64,000 nt of DNA from Ornithoclostridium sp944380285 (GCA_963931165.1 OZ006985.1:558001-622000), one strand, 5' to 3'; shown: positions 49,819 through 59,283, counted from the stretch's first letter. Numbers and translations are program-made. The notes: generated by a model not told the origin, from the sequence alone.

Positions 49819-51930
49819 TCAGTCGACGTTGACCGGGATCGCGTCCGAGTCGGCGTACGCGCCGCCTGCGATCGCGGTGACCGTGATCGTCGTTCCCGAG
49901 AACAGACCGCGGATGTTGACCGAGGTCGACGAGGTGAAGAGAGTCATTTTCTGCGCTTCGCCCTGCGAGTCGATCAGCGTGTATTCCAGCTTGAACACAG
50001 ACGCGCCTTCGGGGGCGGAGATCGTGACCGTCGTCAATTCCGTCGTCGAGTCGTAGACGGCGGTGACGGATTCCTCGGTCAGTACGAGCTTGCCGCGCAC
50101 GGTCAGAGACGTCATCGCCTCGTCCGAGGGCAGGATGTCGGGGTTGTCGCTGTGCGCGGTCACGCGGATGGAGTTGGAGCCGACTTTGAGCCCGCTGAGC
50201 GTGACCTGCATAAATTCGCCGTCCGTCGCGTTCTGTCTGCCGATGTCGACGCCGTTGACGTGGACGATGTAGTAGTCCGCGAACGAGACGTTGGCGAACG
50301 ACAGCACATAGTTTGTCGCGCCGTCCTCGCCCGATTCGGTCGAGACGGTCAGCCCGGTCGGGGTGGACAGCTCGATCTGATAGACGTACTCGCAGCTGAT
50401 GCTCTCGCTTGTCAGGTAGAGGAATTCGTCCCTTGTGCCGTCGCCGTCGGGGTCGAGGGCGAACGGGTCGTCGTAGGAGAAGTTGCCCGCCGCGCGCGCC
50501 GAGATTGTGTGCGTGCCGGTGTTGGAGCGGAGCAGCTCGGTGATGTCATATTCGTGCGAGCCGTTTTCGGCGCTCAGCCATTCGCCGCCGTCGACGGAGA
50601 ATTGATAGCCGACCGCGCCGCCGACCTCGGCGACCGCCGCGACCAGCTTGTCGGTGTCGGGATTGACGTTGATGTCGAGAGGGGTCTCCAACCTGCGGAT
50701 GTAGGTCGGAGCGCCGACCCCGTCGGTATAGGTGACGTTGACGGAGTTGCCCTCGCGCAGTTCGATCGCAAGTTCCGCGACGTCGACGACCGCGCCGCAG
50801 GTGAAGTTTTGAGCCAGCACGAGGGTGTCGGGGGTCTCGCCGCCTTCGGAGCGAGCGGTGTCGATCGCGCCGAACGAGATGACCTTGGAGCCGCCTTTGA
50901 GCGTGAGATCGTCGACCGCGCCCGCCGCGTTGATCGTCGCGGTCACGTCGTCCAAAGTCACTTTGGCGGGTTTGTCCTCGACAGCCGAGGTCATAGACGC
51001 GTTGATCGTCAAAGAATCGACGTCGGTGAAGATCGCCTGCGCCGCGTCCCCTTCGCCAAACGAGACGTTTGCGCCGAAGGTCGCTTCCGCCGCAGAGACG
51101 GACATCGTGCCGTTGCAGACGATCGTGCCGTCAAAGAACAGCTTGCCCGCGCGCGTCCCCTCGGACGTGGTCAGACCGCCGACCGTGAGGGGAGCGCACA
51201 GCCTGAACGAGCCGCTCGGCGCGACGATGACGACGTTGTCCGCGTCAATGCTGCCCGCGCCCGTCCACACGCCCTTTTTGAGAGTGCCGACCGCGGCTTC
51301 GCCGGTGCCGGGGTTGTCAAAAGTGAGAGTGCCGTTGACGATCAGCGCGTGCCCGTTGAGGTCGAGCGCATAGCCTCTGCCGATCGTGACGTCGCCGTCC
51401 ACGGTCAGGTCGTCTTCGAGCACGAAGTAGGTGCCGTCGTCATAGTTGAGGAAGTCCTCTGCGCTGCTGACAAAGATCTTGTCCTTGTTGATGAAATAGA
51501 TCGGCAGAGCGATGCCCAGCACGATCGCGACGACCAGCACCGCCGCAACGCAAGCGATCGCGACGCGCTTCTTTTGGCGCGGCGACATCTTCTTGCGCTG
51601 TTTGGGCTGCGGCTCGCTCTCGCCTTGGGGCGCAGCCTGCGTGCCGTCCTCGCCCTCGGAAGAGGGGGCTTCGGCGTCGCCGCCGTCGCTTTGAGCGGGC
51701 TCTTCGACTGCTTCCACAGAATGAGTTTCCTCTTGTTCGGCGGCTTCGGTCGGCTCGTCCTCTTGCTCGGAATTTTCCTGCCCGTGTTCGTCATCGGCAC
51801 TCTGCGCGCCGACGGCGTCCGTCTCTTGACGGGGCGTATCTTCGTCGGGTTCGACGAGCACGGCGTCGTTGACCGAAGAGGGAGAGGTCTCCTTTTCGTC
51901 GACGTCCGGGGTCTTGTTGTCGTCCATCAA
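49819..51930 (-). CDS. Large membrane-anchored surface protein
   Basis: A 703-residue protein. Residues 1-110 are strongly acidic and probably disordered, 111-122 are basic (KQRKKMSPRQKKR), and one transmembrane helix lies at about 123-146, which puts the acidic part in the cytoplasm. The remaining 550 residues are extracellular: a beta-helix-like region (about 150-380, with repeated DLTVDGDVTIG and GTLTFDN patterns) and then fibronectin- or Ig-like modules (about 460-700). No catalytic motif or sortase signal is seen. It resembles adhesins. Its start overlaps the end of apgM, so the two are co-transcribed. Confidence 0.75.
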   Translation of the reverse strand: MMDDNKTPDVDEKETSPSSVNDAVLVEPDEDTPRQETDAVGAQSADDEHGQENSEQEDEPTEAAEQEETHSVEAVEEPAQSDGGDAEAPSSEGEDGTQAAPQGESEPQPKQRKKMSPRQKKRVAIACVAAVLVVAIVLGIALPIYFINKDKIFVSSAEDFLNYDDGTYFVLEDDLTVDGDVTIGRGYALDLNGHALIVNGTLTFDNPGTGEAAVGTLKKGVWTGAGSIDADNVVIVAPSGSFRLCAPLTVGGLTTSEGTRAGKLFFDGTIVCNGTMSVSAAEATFGANVSFGEGDAAQAIFTDVDSLTINASMTSAVEDKPAKVTLDDVTATINAAGAVDDLTLKGGSKVISFGAIDTARSEGGETPDTLVLAQNFTCGAVVDVAELAIELREGNSVNVTYTDGVGAPTYIRRLETPLDINVNPDTDKLVAAVAEVGGAVGYQFSVDGGEWLSAENGSHEYDITELLRSNTGTHTISARAAGNFSYDDPFALDPDGDGTRDEFLYLTSESISCEYVYQIELSTPTGLTVSTESGEDGATNYVLSFANVSFADYYIVHVNGVDIGRQNATDGEFMQVTLSGLKVGSNSIRVTAHSDNPDILPSDEAMTSLTVRGKLVLTEESVTAVYDSTTELTTVTISAPEGASVFKLEYTLIDSQGEAQKMTLFTSSTSVNIRGLFSGTTITVTAIAGGAYADSDAIPVNVD

Positions 51931-53156
51931 TGTTTACCTCCGAGGAATTTGCTTATCAAGTCGCGGCAGTCGGGATAGTAGACTCCGGACGCCGCGGCGG
52001 TCTTTTCGTTCATCGTCGCCGCCGAACCCTCTTTCTCGTCGTCCGAGACATAGAGCACGAACGGCACCGGGTCGGCGGTGTGCGTTTTGAGTTTGAGCGG
52101 AGTGGGGTGGTCGGGCATGATCAGCACCGAAAAGGGCACTTTCGCCGCGCGCAGCGCGTCGCACACCGGACCGACGACCTTGGCGTCGATCAGCTCGATC
52201 GACAGCACCTTGTGTTCGATGTCGCCTTGGTGCCCGCATTCGTCGGGCGCCTCCATGTGGACGTAGACGTAGTCGCTGCCGTCCTTCAACAGCGTGTCGA
52301 TCGCCGCCTTCGCCTTGCCGTCGAAGTTGGTCTCGTAGGTGCCCGTCGCGCCCTCGACCTCGACGATCTTCATCTTTGCGCCGACGCCTATGCCCTTGAC
52401 CAGATCGACCGCGCTGATGACCGCGCCCTTGAGCCCGAACGTCTCGTCAAAGGGTTTGAGCGCGGGGCGCGTGCCCTCTCCCCACAGCCAAATGCTGTTG
52501 GCGGGATGTTTGCCGGCGGCGACGCGCGCGGCGTTGACGGGGTGGTCTTTGAGCAGCTCGTACGACTTCTTCATCATCGCGAGCATCTCTTCGCCGTACA
52601 GCCCCTTGGGCAGATGCCCGTCCACGCACTTGTCCGAGATGTCGTGCGGAGGGGTGAGGTCGGTGCCCAAAGAGGCGTGGTGTTTGACCATGCAATGGCG
52701 GTAGCTGACGCCGTTGTAGAAGTCGACGCCGTGTCCGCCCAGCTTGCTTTGGATGAACTCGATCAGCGTCTTCGCTTCGGCATTGGAGATCTCGCCGGCG
52801 CTGTAATCGACCATCGTCTTGCGCTCGTAAGGCTCGTCGTCCGAAAGGGTGACGAGGTTGCACCTGACCGCGATGTCGTCGTCGGCGAGGTCGACGCCCA
52901 TGTTGAGCGCTTCGAGCGGAGATCTGCCGCTGTAATACTTTGCGGGCGGATAGCCCATCACCGCAAGATTGGCGACGTCGCTGCCCGGTTTCATTCCGTC
53001 GGGGACTGTCTTGACCAGCCCGAGTTCGCCCTTGGCGCAAAGCGCGTCGATGTGCGGTTTGCGCGCGACTTCGAGCGGCGTCTTGCCGCCCAGCGCGTCG
53101 ACGGGCGTGTCCGCCATTCCGTCGCCCAAGATGACTATATATTTTCTGTCTGCCAT
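51927..53156 (-). CDS. apgM: 2,3-bisphosphoglycerate-independent phosphoglycerate mutase, ApgM type
   Basis: A 409-residue enzyme of the alkaline-phosphatase superfamily that interconverts 3- and 2-phosphoglycerate in glycolysis. The metal-binding IVILGDGMAD opens the protein, GSDVANLAVMGYPP holds the catalytic Ser region, and HMEAPDECGHQGD with LIMPDHPTP gives the remaining ligands. The length and architecture are those of the archaeal-type ApgM, widespread in clostridia, rather than GpmI. It is preceded by its own promoter and overlaps the surface-protein gene at its 3' end. Confidence 0.95.
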   Translation of the reverse strand: MADRKYIVILGDGMADTPVDALGGKTPLEVARKPHIDALCAKGELGLVKTVPDGMKPGSDVANLAVMGYPPAKYYSGRSPLEALNMGVDLADDDIAVRCNLVTLSDDEPYERKTMVDYSAGEISNAEAKTLIEFIQSKLGGHGVDFYNGVSYRHCMVKHHASLGTDLTPPHDISDKCVDGHLPKGLYGEEMLAMMKKSYELLKDHPVNAARVAAGKHPANSIWLWGEGTRPALKPFDETFGLKGAVISAVDLVKGIGVGAKMKIVEVEGATGTYETNFDGKAKAAIDTLLKDGSDYVYVHMEAPDECGHQGDIEHKVLSIELIDAKVVGPVCDALRAAKVPFSVLIMPDHPTPLKLKTHTADPVPFVLYVSDDEKEGSAATMNEKTAAASGVYYPDCRDLISKFLGGKH

Positions 53157-53202
53157 GATCGCTCCATGCGCGCACGGTTGCGCGTCTTTATTTTATTGTA
53201 AT

Positions 53203-53232
53203 ATTATAGAGCCGCTTTGTCAACCTTGTCAA
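53203..53232 (-). promoter_or_regulatory. Promoter of apgM
   Basis: On the minus strand TTGACA (53227-53232), 18 bp, TATAAT (53203-53208). A second TTGACA nearer the -10 is too close to serve. Confidence 0.75.
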
Positions 53233-53262
53233 CACGTTGCGCCCGGCAAGCGCAAACGGAGC

Positions 53263-53292
53263 AAAAAAAGACGCCCCTATCCGGGACGTCTT
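53263..53292 (-). terminator. Terminator of the 37-residue protein gene
   Basis: On the minus strand AAGACGTCCC pairs with GGGGCGTCTT around GGATA, followed by a seven-T run. Confidence 0.85.
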
Positions 53293-53299
53293 CGCGACC

Positions 53300-53413
53300 T
53301 CAGTCGCAGTTCTTGGTCGCGCCGCAATTCTTGGAGCCGCACGCCTTGTCGGCGGTCTTTTTGGCGGTATCCTTGCGGGCAGACTGCTTTTGACGATCCA
53401 TCTGCTTTGCCAT
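53300..53413 (-). CDS. Small Lys- and Cys-rich protein (37 residues)
   Basis: The ATG is preceded by the strong ribosome site AGGAGGTG, and an intrinsic terminator follows immediately, so this tiny frame has all signals of a real gene. The peptide is basic (KQMDRQKQSARKDTAKK) and ends with three Cys in CGSKNCGATKNC, which could bind a metal. I recognise no family, although small clostridial proteins of this kind are common. It may have its own promoter within the end of the neighbouring M1 gene. Confidence 0.65.
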   Translation of the reverse strand: MAKQMDRQKQSARKDTAKKTADKACGSKNCGATKNCD

Positions 53414-53488
53414 GTCGCACCTCCTTTGGGTTTGACTGTATTGTGGGCAAAGCGAGAGGAAATTATCCCGCCGACCGCTTTCGTCGCG

Positions 53489-54757
53489 TCATTTGGCGAC
53501 GCCGCCGCGGCGATCGGCGAAAAAGTCGGAGAGCGCGCCGAAAAATTTTTCGTCGTCCAACGAGCGCAGCGCATACAGCTTTGTTGCCGCCGCGCAATAG
53601 ACGGAGCGGTGATAGTCGGCTGCGGAGCCATACTCGCTCAGCGGACGGCGGAAGTCCGTGACGGCAGGCGACGCGGCGACCGCCGATTCGACCAGCGTAT
53701 AGCCGAACGGCGGCAGCTTGTCGCAAAAGTAGGCGAACATGCAGCTTTGCGCGAGGGCTTCGTCCTTCCACGGCTCGGCGACCTGGTCGAAACCGACCGA
53801 ATCGTACCACCAAAGGTGCGCGGTCTCGTGGACGACGCAGGCGGCTGCCGCGGACGCGGACAGAGAGTCGGCGACATAGACAAGTCCGCAATATTCCATG
53901 CCGCCGGCATAGAAGGGCAGCACGACCACGGTCAGCGCGTCACGGACGGGCGCGCCTATCTTTTGACGAAAATACGCCGCCGAGGACAGCGCGAGATCGG
54001 CTGCGGAACGCGCCTTTGCTTCGTCGCGGGCGTATGCGGTCACCGCGAAAGCTCCGTCCGACGCCACGGCGGTATCGGGATCTTTGAGCAGCACGAGCGT
54101 GCAGTCGCGCGCGTCTGCGAGATATACCGTCGCGCCGTCCTCGGTCGCCGCGACTTCGCCCGGCGCGGCAAGCGTCATGCCGTCGGGGTGAGTTACGCGA
54201 AGCCGATAGTCGGCGGCGTCGAACGCGAACGGGTCGCCTATGGGCAGACAGTCATATTCGCGGTACTCTCCGCCGAACAGACAGAGCCGCGGCAAAAAGT
54301 CGGCGAGCCGCAACGCAAATTCGTCCCTGCCGTAGCGCATCGCGTTGACGGGGACGCGGAGCGTGTAGTCGAAACAAAACGAGAGCGTACCGCCGCGCCG
54401 CTTGGGGCAGACGCGCAGCAGACAGCCGCTTTGAGTGTAGGCGGCGACGTCTCCGCCCGCCCGAAAGTCGAGCACCTCGCCCGCGTCAAAGCCGTCGGGA
54501 CACGCCGCCGTAAAGGCGTCGTCGGTGACGGGCAGCGTCTCGCGTGACGAAAACAGAGGCGGATAGAACGCAAAAGGCACATACTCTCCGTCCGGCAGAG
54601 AGCTCGCCTCGACGCGCACCGAGACGGCGACGAGTTCGTCGGACAACACGGTCACGTCGGCATAGACGTCGATGGTCGGATCGGCTTGCGAACAGCCGCA
54701 AAACGCAACGCATGCGGCAATGACGACAGGCAAAAGCGCAAAGGAGATACGTCTCAT
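53489..54757 (-). CDS. M1-family-like metallopeptidase lipoprotein
   Basis: A 422-residue exported protein with a signal peptide and a CxGC end (Cys22 could be lipidated). It has the gluzincin zinc motif HETAH at 310-314, followed after 18 residues by Glu, exactly the M1 spacing, and upstream GGMEYCGLVY in place of the GAMEN exopeptidase motif. The N-terminal half is beta-rich as in M1 enzymes, but the C-terminal helical domain is largely absent. A surface aminopeptidase or endopeptidase is likely. The start at 54757 is set by the signal peptide; a longer frame is low-complexity and overlaps the divergent gene. Confidence 0.85.
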   Translation of the reverse strand: MRRISFALLPVVIAACVAFCGCSQADPTIDVYADVTVLSDELVAVSVRVEASSLPDGEYVPFAFYPPLFSSRETLPVTDDAFTAACPDGFDAGEVLDFRAGGDVAAYTQSGCLLRVCPKRRGGTLSFCFDYTLRVPVNAMRYGRDEFALRLADFLPRLCLFGGEYREYDCLPIGDPFAFDAADYRLRVTHPDGMTLAAPGEVAATEDGATVYLADARDCTLVLLKDPDTAVASDGAFAVTAYARDEAKARSAADLALSSAAYFRQKIGAPVRDALTVVVLPFYAGGMEYCGLVYVADSLSASAAAACVVHETAHLWWYDSVGFDQVAEPWKDEALAQSCMFAYFCDKLPPFGYTLVESAVAASPAVTDFRRPLSEYGSAADYHRSVYCAAATKLYALRSLDDEKFFGALSDFFADRRGGVAK

Positions 54758-54845
54758 ATCACAGCATATCGCCGCCGCGCCTTCGATATGCGCCGCTCGG
54801 TTAATTGTCCGCCCCGCGCCCATACTAACCCGGACGGAGGTGGAG

Positions 54846-56444
54846 ATGAGACGGATGGGTGAAACGGCGCGCCGCGCTGCGGCGACCGCGGCGGCGTCGA
54901 CCGCGGCGCTCGCCGCGGCTTCGCTCGTCGGCAAGGCGCTCGGGGCGGTCTATCGCATCCCGCTGACCAATCTGCTCGGCGCGGAGGGGATGGGGCTGTA
55001 TCAGACCTTCTTTCCCGTCTACGCGCTGTTCGTAACGCTGACTTCGGGCGCGCTTCCGGCGGTCATAGCGAGGTTTTTCGCCGCGGCTACCGCGCGCGGA
55101 GAGGACGGAGCGCAGGTGTTCGCGGCGGCGCGCAGACTGAGCTTTGCGCTCGCGGCGGCGGGCACCGCGCTGTTTGCGGCGGCGATCTTTCCGGTGGCGG
55201 CATTGCAGGGGGTGCGCGAATATGCGGCGGGCTATCTCTTGCTCGCGCCCGCGGTCGGAGCGGTCGCGCTGTCCTCGCTCTACCGAGGGATCTTCTTGGC
55301 GGACGGAGGGGCGCATCTGTGCGCTCTCACGCAGACCGCGGAGCAGGCGGTCAAGCTGATCTTCGGGCTTGCGGCGGTTTGGTTCGCGGCGCAAAGAGGG
55401 ACGGGACACGCGGTGTACGGAGCGCTCGCGGCGGTGACCGTCTCCGAACTTATCGGGGCGGCGACGATGAGGGCGGCGTTCGGCAAGAAGTACAGTTTTT
55501 TCGGTGCCCGTGTCGATAAAACACTGTCAAAGAAAATGTTTGCGACGATGCTTCCGCTGCTTGCCTCCGCGCTCGCGGTGCCGGCGGTCACCTTTATTGA
55601 CAGCTTTGCGATCGTAGCGCTTTTGCGCGCGTCGGGGGTAGCCGAAGAGGCGGCGAGGGCGCAGTACGGACTGCTCACCGGCGCGGTCGGCACGCTGATC
55701 AACCTGCCCGTCGTGGTCGCGCTCTCGGCGGCGGCGACGGCTCTGCCGAGGTTTACGTCGGAGTTCGTCAGGGGCGGAGCAGACGCCGCGCACGCAAAGA
55801 CCGCCGCGTCCGTCGGTTGGGGAGCGGTGTTCGCGCTGCCGTGCACGATCGCGTTCGCGATGTTCTCCGAGGAGCTGCTGACCGCGCTCTATCCCGCGCT
55901 CGGGGCGGGAGAGCTCGCGCTTGCGGCAAAGCTGTTGGCGTGGCAGTCGCCCGCCGTCGTGCTCGTCGTGGTCGCGCAGCTGCTCTGCGCGTCGTTGCAG
56001 GCGATGGGCAGGGGAGGCAAAGTGATGCGCTGTATGCTTTGCGCCGCCGTTGTCAAGCAGGCGTTGCAGGCGGCGCTCATACTTCGCGTCGGAGTCGTCG
56101 GCGCGCCCATCGCGCAGACCGCGATGTACGCGGTCGCTGTCGCGCTCGCCGCGCTCGCATATCGCACAGAGACGGGCAGAGCGTTTATCGACCTCAAAAC
56201 GATTGCCAAGACCGCCCTTGCAGGTGTTATAATGGTAGCTGCGGAAGCGGCGGTGTCGCTCGCCGATCTCGGGACGTGGGCAAAGCTCGCGACGGCGGCG
56301 GCGACGGGGATCGCGGCATACGGCGGCGTGTTGGCGCTCGTCGGAGCGGTCGATCTCGGGGCGCTCCGCAGGGAGAACATCACCGATGAAAAACAACGAA
56401 AAGCGCATTGCCGACGCGCTCGGCACATTGACGATCGAGGCTGA
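54846..56444 (+). CDS. MOP-superfamily flippase (SpoVB/MurJ-like)
   Basis: A 532-residue integral membrane protein with about 14 hydrophobic helices. The opening LVGKALGAVYRIPLTNLLGA (with EGMGLYQ following) is the signature of the polysaccharide-biosynthesis/SpoVB group, which flips lipid-linked cell-wall or spore-cortex precursors across the membrane. The ATG at 54846 follows GGAGGTGG. An upstream extension would overlap the divergent peptidase gene and is rejected. The reading frame runs 59 bp into mazG, an unusually long overlap. Whether it is SpoVB, MurJ or another exporter cannot be settled by sequence alone. Confidence 0.85.
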   Translation: MRRMGETARRAAATAAASTAALAAASLVGKALGAVYRIPLTNLLGAEGMGLYQTFFPVYALFVTLTSGALPAVIARFFAAATARGEDGAQVFAAARRLSFALAAAGTALFAAAIFPVAALQGVREYAAGYLLLAPAVGAVALSSLYRGIFLADGGAHLCALTQTAEQAVKLIFGLAAVWFAAQRGTGHAVYGALAAVTVSELIGAATMRAAFGKKYSFFGARVDKTLSKKMFATMLPLLASALAVPAVTFIDSFAIVALLRASGVAEEAARAQYGLLTGAVGTLINLPVVVALSAAATALPRFTSEFVRGGADAAHAKTAASVGWGAVFALPCTIAFAMFSEELLTALYPALGAGELALAAKLLAWQSPAVVLVVVAQLLCASLQAMGRGGKVMRCMLCAAVVKQALQAALILRVGVVGAPIAQTAMYAVAVALAALAYRTETGRAFIDLKTIAKTALAGVIMVAAEAAVSLADLGTWAKLATAAATGIAAYGGVLALVGAVDLGALRRENITDEKQRKAHCRRARHIDDRG

Positions 56445-57432
56445 CGCGTTTGTCTCGGCGAAAGACTTTTGGTACGACACGCGATCTGCGCTGGTGCTGA
56501 CGCACGTCGGCGAAGGCGCGGTCAAAGAGACGGCGGCAAAGCTGTCGCGCCTGATAGGCGAAGCCGCGCCCGTCGTCTGCGACGGGAAAGAGAGGACTGC
56601 GGCGACGCTGTGCGCCTGCGAAAGGGCGGCGGTCCCGCCGCTGTCTTTCAAGGACAAGCGCCGCCACGACTTTGCAGACCTCGTCAACATCATGCGCAGA
56701 CTTTGCGCGGACGACGGCTGCGAATGGGACAAGGCGCAGACTCACGACAGCATCCGCGCCAACGCTGTCGAAGAGGCGTACGAGCTGGTCGAGGCGATCG
56801 ACAACCGCGACGTCGCCAACATGCGCGAGGAGTGCGGCGACGTGATGTTGCAGAGTGTGTTCCACTGCGAGATCGCCGAGAAAAACGGCGAGTTCGACCT
56901 GTCCGACATGTTGACCGACCTCGGTGAAAAATTGATCACGCGGCACCCCCATGTGTTCGGCGACGTCGTCGCAAACAGCGCCGAGGAGAGCCTCGCGTCG
57001 TGGGAGGCGGCAAAGGCGAAAGAAAAGGGCGCATACCGCGCTTCGGACAAGATGAAGAGGGTCGCGAAGGCGCTGCCGGCGGTCGAGCGCGCGATCAAAG
57101 TGCAAAAGGCGGCGGCAAAGGCGGGCTTCGATTTCGAGAGCGCGGAGGCGGCGGCAAAGAAACTGCCCGAAGAGACGGCGGAGTGCCTCGCCGCAAAGGA
57201 CGCGACCGAGCGCGAGATCGAGTGCGGAGATCTGCTGTTCGCCGCGGTCAACGTCGTCAGGCTGCTCAAATGCGATCCCGAGATCGCGCTGTCGAGGGCG
57301 GTGCGCAAGTTCGAGAGTCGGTACGCCGCGCTCGAACAGCTCGCGGCAAAGCCCGTGAGCGAGCTGTCGCCAAAGGAGGCGGACGAACTTTGGGAAGAGG
57401 TGAAAAGACGTGAGTCCCGCCGAGATATTTGA
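56386..57432 (+). CDS. mazG: MazG nucleoside triphosphate pyrophosphohydrolase
   Basis: A 348-residue protein with tandem MazG-type helical domains. The first (about 95-215) contains DLVNIMRRLCADDGCEWDKA, then NAVEEAYELVEAI and EECGDVMLQ, the metal-binding EExxE-type pattern. A second, weaker one near 240-330 has EETAECLAA and ECGDLL. It hydrolyses NTPs to NMPs, cleaning damaged nucleotides. The N-terminal 85 residues correspond in position to the tetrapyrrole-methylase domain fused to MazG in many Bacillota (YabN), but here only a short remnant is present. It is coupled to genes on both sides by overlaps. Confidence 0.9.
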   Translation: MKNNEKRIADALGTLTIEADAFVSAKDFWYDTRSALVLTHVGEGAVKETAAKLSRLIGEAAPVVCDGKERTAATLCACERAAVPPLSFKDKRRHDFADLVNIMRRLCADDGCEWDKAQTHDSIRANAVEEAYELVEAIDNRDVANMREECGDVMLQSVFHCEIAEKNGEFDLSDMLTDLGEKLITRHPHVFGDVVANSAEESLASWEAAKAKEKGAYRASDKMKRVAKALPAVERAIKVQKAAAKAGFDFESAEAAAKKLPEETAECLAAKDATEREIECGDLLFAAVNVVRLLKCDPEIALSRAVRKFESRYAALEQLAAKPVSELSPKEADELWEEVKRRESRRDI

Positions 57433-58357
57433 CACCCCGAAAGCGGTGCTCGCGCCGATAGCAGGGTTCAGCGACGTCGGTTTCCGCAGACTTTGCGCAC
57501 GCGCCGGAGCGGCGCTCACCTACACCGAGATGATCTCGGCAAAGGGCTTGGTCTACGGCAGCGTAAAGACGGAGGACCTGCTCCACACGACGGACGAGGA
57601 AAAGGTCAAGGCGGTGCAGATCTTCGGCAGAGAGCCCGAGATCATGTTGGCGGCGGCGCGCCATCCCGCGCTCGAAAAGTTCGACATCGTCGACGTCAAC
57701 ATGGGCTGTCCCGTCCCCAAGATCGTCGGCAACGGCGAGGGCAGCGCGCTGCTCAAAGAGCCCGAGCAGGCGACGAAGATTGTGCGTGCGCTCAAACTTT
57801 CGGGCAAGCACGTCACCGTCAAATTCAGGATAGGCTTTGAACAAAATTCTCGTACCGGTGTCGATTTCGCCAAGATATTGCAAGACGCGGGGGCGGAGCT
57901 TCTGACCGTCCACGGCAGGACGAGAGAACAATTTTATTCCGGAAGGGCGGACAGGGAATACATCGCCGATGTCGTCCGCGCGGTCGACATCCCGGTCCTC
58001 GCCAACGGCGACGTGGACAGCGTCGACGGCTACCGCGACATGCTCGGCGTCACCGGCGCGGCGGGCGTGATGATCGCAAGGGGCGCGCTGGGGCGGCCGT
58101 GGCTGTTTGCGGACATCGCCGGCGTCAAAAGACCGTGGCGCACGAGGAGGGAGGCGGTCGACGAACACATCGCGACGATGCTCGCGTTCCATTCGCCCGT
58201 CTATGTCGCCGCCAACATGAAGAAGCATTTGGCGTACTTCGTCAAGGGGCTTGCGGGCGGCAAGTCGTTCAAGCAGAGGGTGTTCGAAAGCACGAGCCTC
58301 GAAGAGCTGACCGCCGCGGTGAGGGAGTGCGAACTGCTCGACATCCCCATCGCATAG
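57410..58357 (+). CDS. dus: tRNA-dihydrouridine synthase
   Basis: A 315-residue FMN enzyme that reduces uridine in the tRNA D-loop. The TIM barrel carries LAPIAGFSDVGFR, the catalytic-Cys segment NMGCPVPKIVGNGEGSALL, HGRTREQFYSG, and ANGDVDS followed by GVMIARGALGRPW, which bind FMN. The layout is closest to the DusB subgroup of Bacillota. The start is a GTG at 57410 overlapping mazG by 23 bp. The flippase-mazG-dus chain is one transcription unit. Confidence 0.94.
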   Translation: MSPAEIFDTPKAVLAPIAGFSDVGFRRLCARAGAALTYTEMISAKGLVYGSVKTEDLLHTTDEEKVKAVQIFGREPEIMLAAARHPALEKFDIVDVNMGCPVPKIVGNGEGSALLKEPEQATKIVRALKLSGKHVTVKFRIGFEQNSRTGVDFAKILQDAGAELLTVHGRTREQFYSGRADREYIADVVRAVDIPVLANGDVDSVDGYRDMLGVTGAAGVMIARGALGRPWLFADIAGVKRPWRTRREAVDEHIATMLAFHSPVYVAANMKKHLAYFVKGLAGGKSFKQRVFESTSLEELTAAVRECELLDIPIA

Positions 58358-58387
58358 AGAGGGAAAGAGGGTCATATATTTGCGTGT

Positions 58388-59254
58388 ATGGACGCGCAAT
58401 ATTTTGTGGAGAAATTCGGGGCGCGGAGACGCGCTCCGTCCTTTTCTTCTTACGGCAACGCGGGGACGGTCGGGCTGTTGATCGAGCCGCGGACGAAAGA
58501 GGAGTTTGTTGCCGCCGTAACCGCGCTCGGGGACGAGAGCTTCGACGTCGCCGGCAGAGGGACGAACATCCTGTTCCCCGACGGAGAATACGACGCCGCT
58601 GTCTTGACGACGAGAGCGATGACGGGCGCGGAGTTTTGCGGAGAGGTCGCGGTGGCGCTCGCCGGAGAGAGGCTGTCCTCGCTCGCCAAAAAGGCGGCGG
58701 CGCGGGGGCTGTCCGGCTTGGAGAGGCTTGCGGCGATCCCCGGGAGCGTGGGCGGAGCGGCGGCGATGAACGCCGGCGCGTTCGGGGCGGAGTTCGCGGA
58801 CGTCGCGCTCTGGGTGGACGTGCTCGCGGACGGCAAGCTAGAGAGGCTCGGTCCCGACGAGTGCGGCTTCGGCTATCGCAAAAGCGCGCTGGGCAAAGAC
58901 GCGATCGTGCTCGCGGCGGCGTTCTCGTTCGCGAGGTCGGACAGGGCGGCGGTCGAGAGAGAGGGAAGGAAATATGCCGCGCTCAGGGCGGCGAGCCAGC
59001 CAAAGGGCAGGTCGCTCGGCAGCACGTTCAAGCGCGTCGACGGCACGTCGGCGGGGTGGTACATAGAGCGAGCCGGGCTCAAAGGGGCGCGCGAGGGCGG
59101 CGCGGAGATATCGCAAAAACACGCAGGGTTCATCGTCAACGCGGGCGGCGGGACGGCGGCGGACTATCTCGCGCTCGCCGACAGGGCGCAAAGTGAGGTG
59201 TACAAAGACTGCGGCGTGAGGCTCGAGCTCGAGGTCGTCGTCGCGGGGCGATGA
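58388..59254 (+). CDS. murB: UDP-N-acetylenolpyruvoylglucosamine reductase
   Basis: A 288-residue FAD enzyme that completes UDP-MurNAc synthesis for peptidoglycan. Motifs are the FAD-binding GRGTNILFPDGEYD, LERLAAIPGSVGGAAAMNAG, FGYRKSAL, GSTFKRVDG with the catalytic Ser, and AGWYIERAGLKG followed by SQKHAGFIVN. It is slightly shorter than typical MurB, of the type II form common in Bacillota. It begins 30 bp after dus without a clear ribosome site. Confidence 0.95.
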   Translation: MDAQYFVEKFGARRRAPSFSSYGNAGTVGLLIEPRTKEEFVAAVTALGDESFDVAGRGTNILFPDGEYDAAVLTTRAMTGAEFCGEVAVALAGERLSSLAKKAAARGLSGLERLAAIPGSVGGAAAMNAGAFGAEFADVALWVDVLADGKLERLGPDECGFGYRKSALGKDAIVLAAAFSFARSDRAAVEREGRKYAALRAASQPKGRSLGSTFKRVDGTSAGWYIERAGLKGAREGGAEISQKHAGFIVNAGGGTAADYLALADRAQSEVYKDCGVRLELEVVVAGR

Positions 59255-59283
59255 AAAATTTACAATTACGCGACGGTTTTGCC

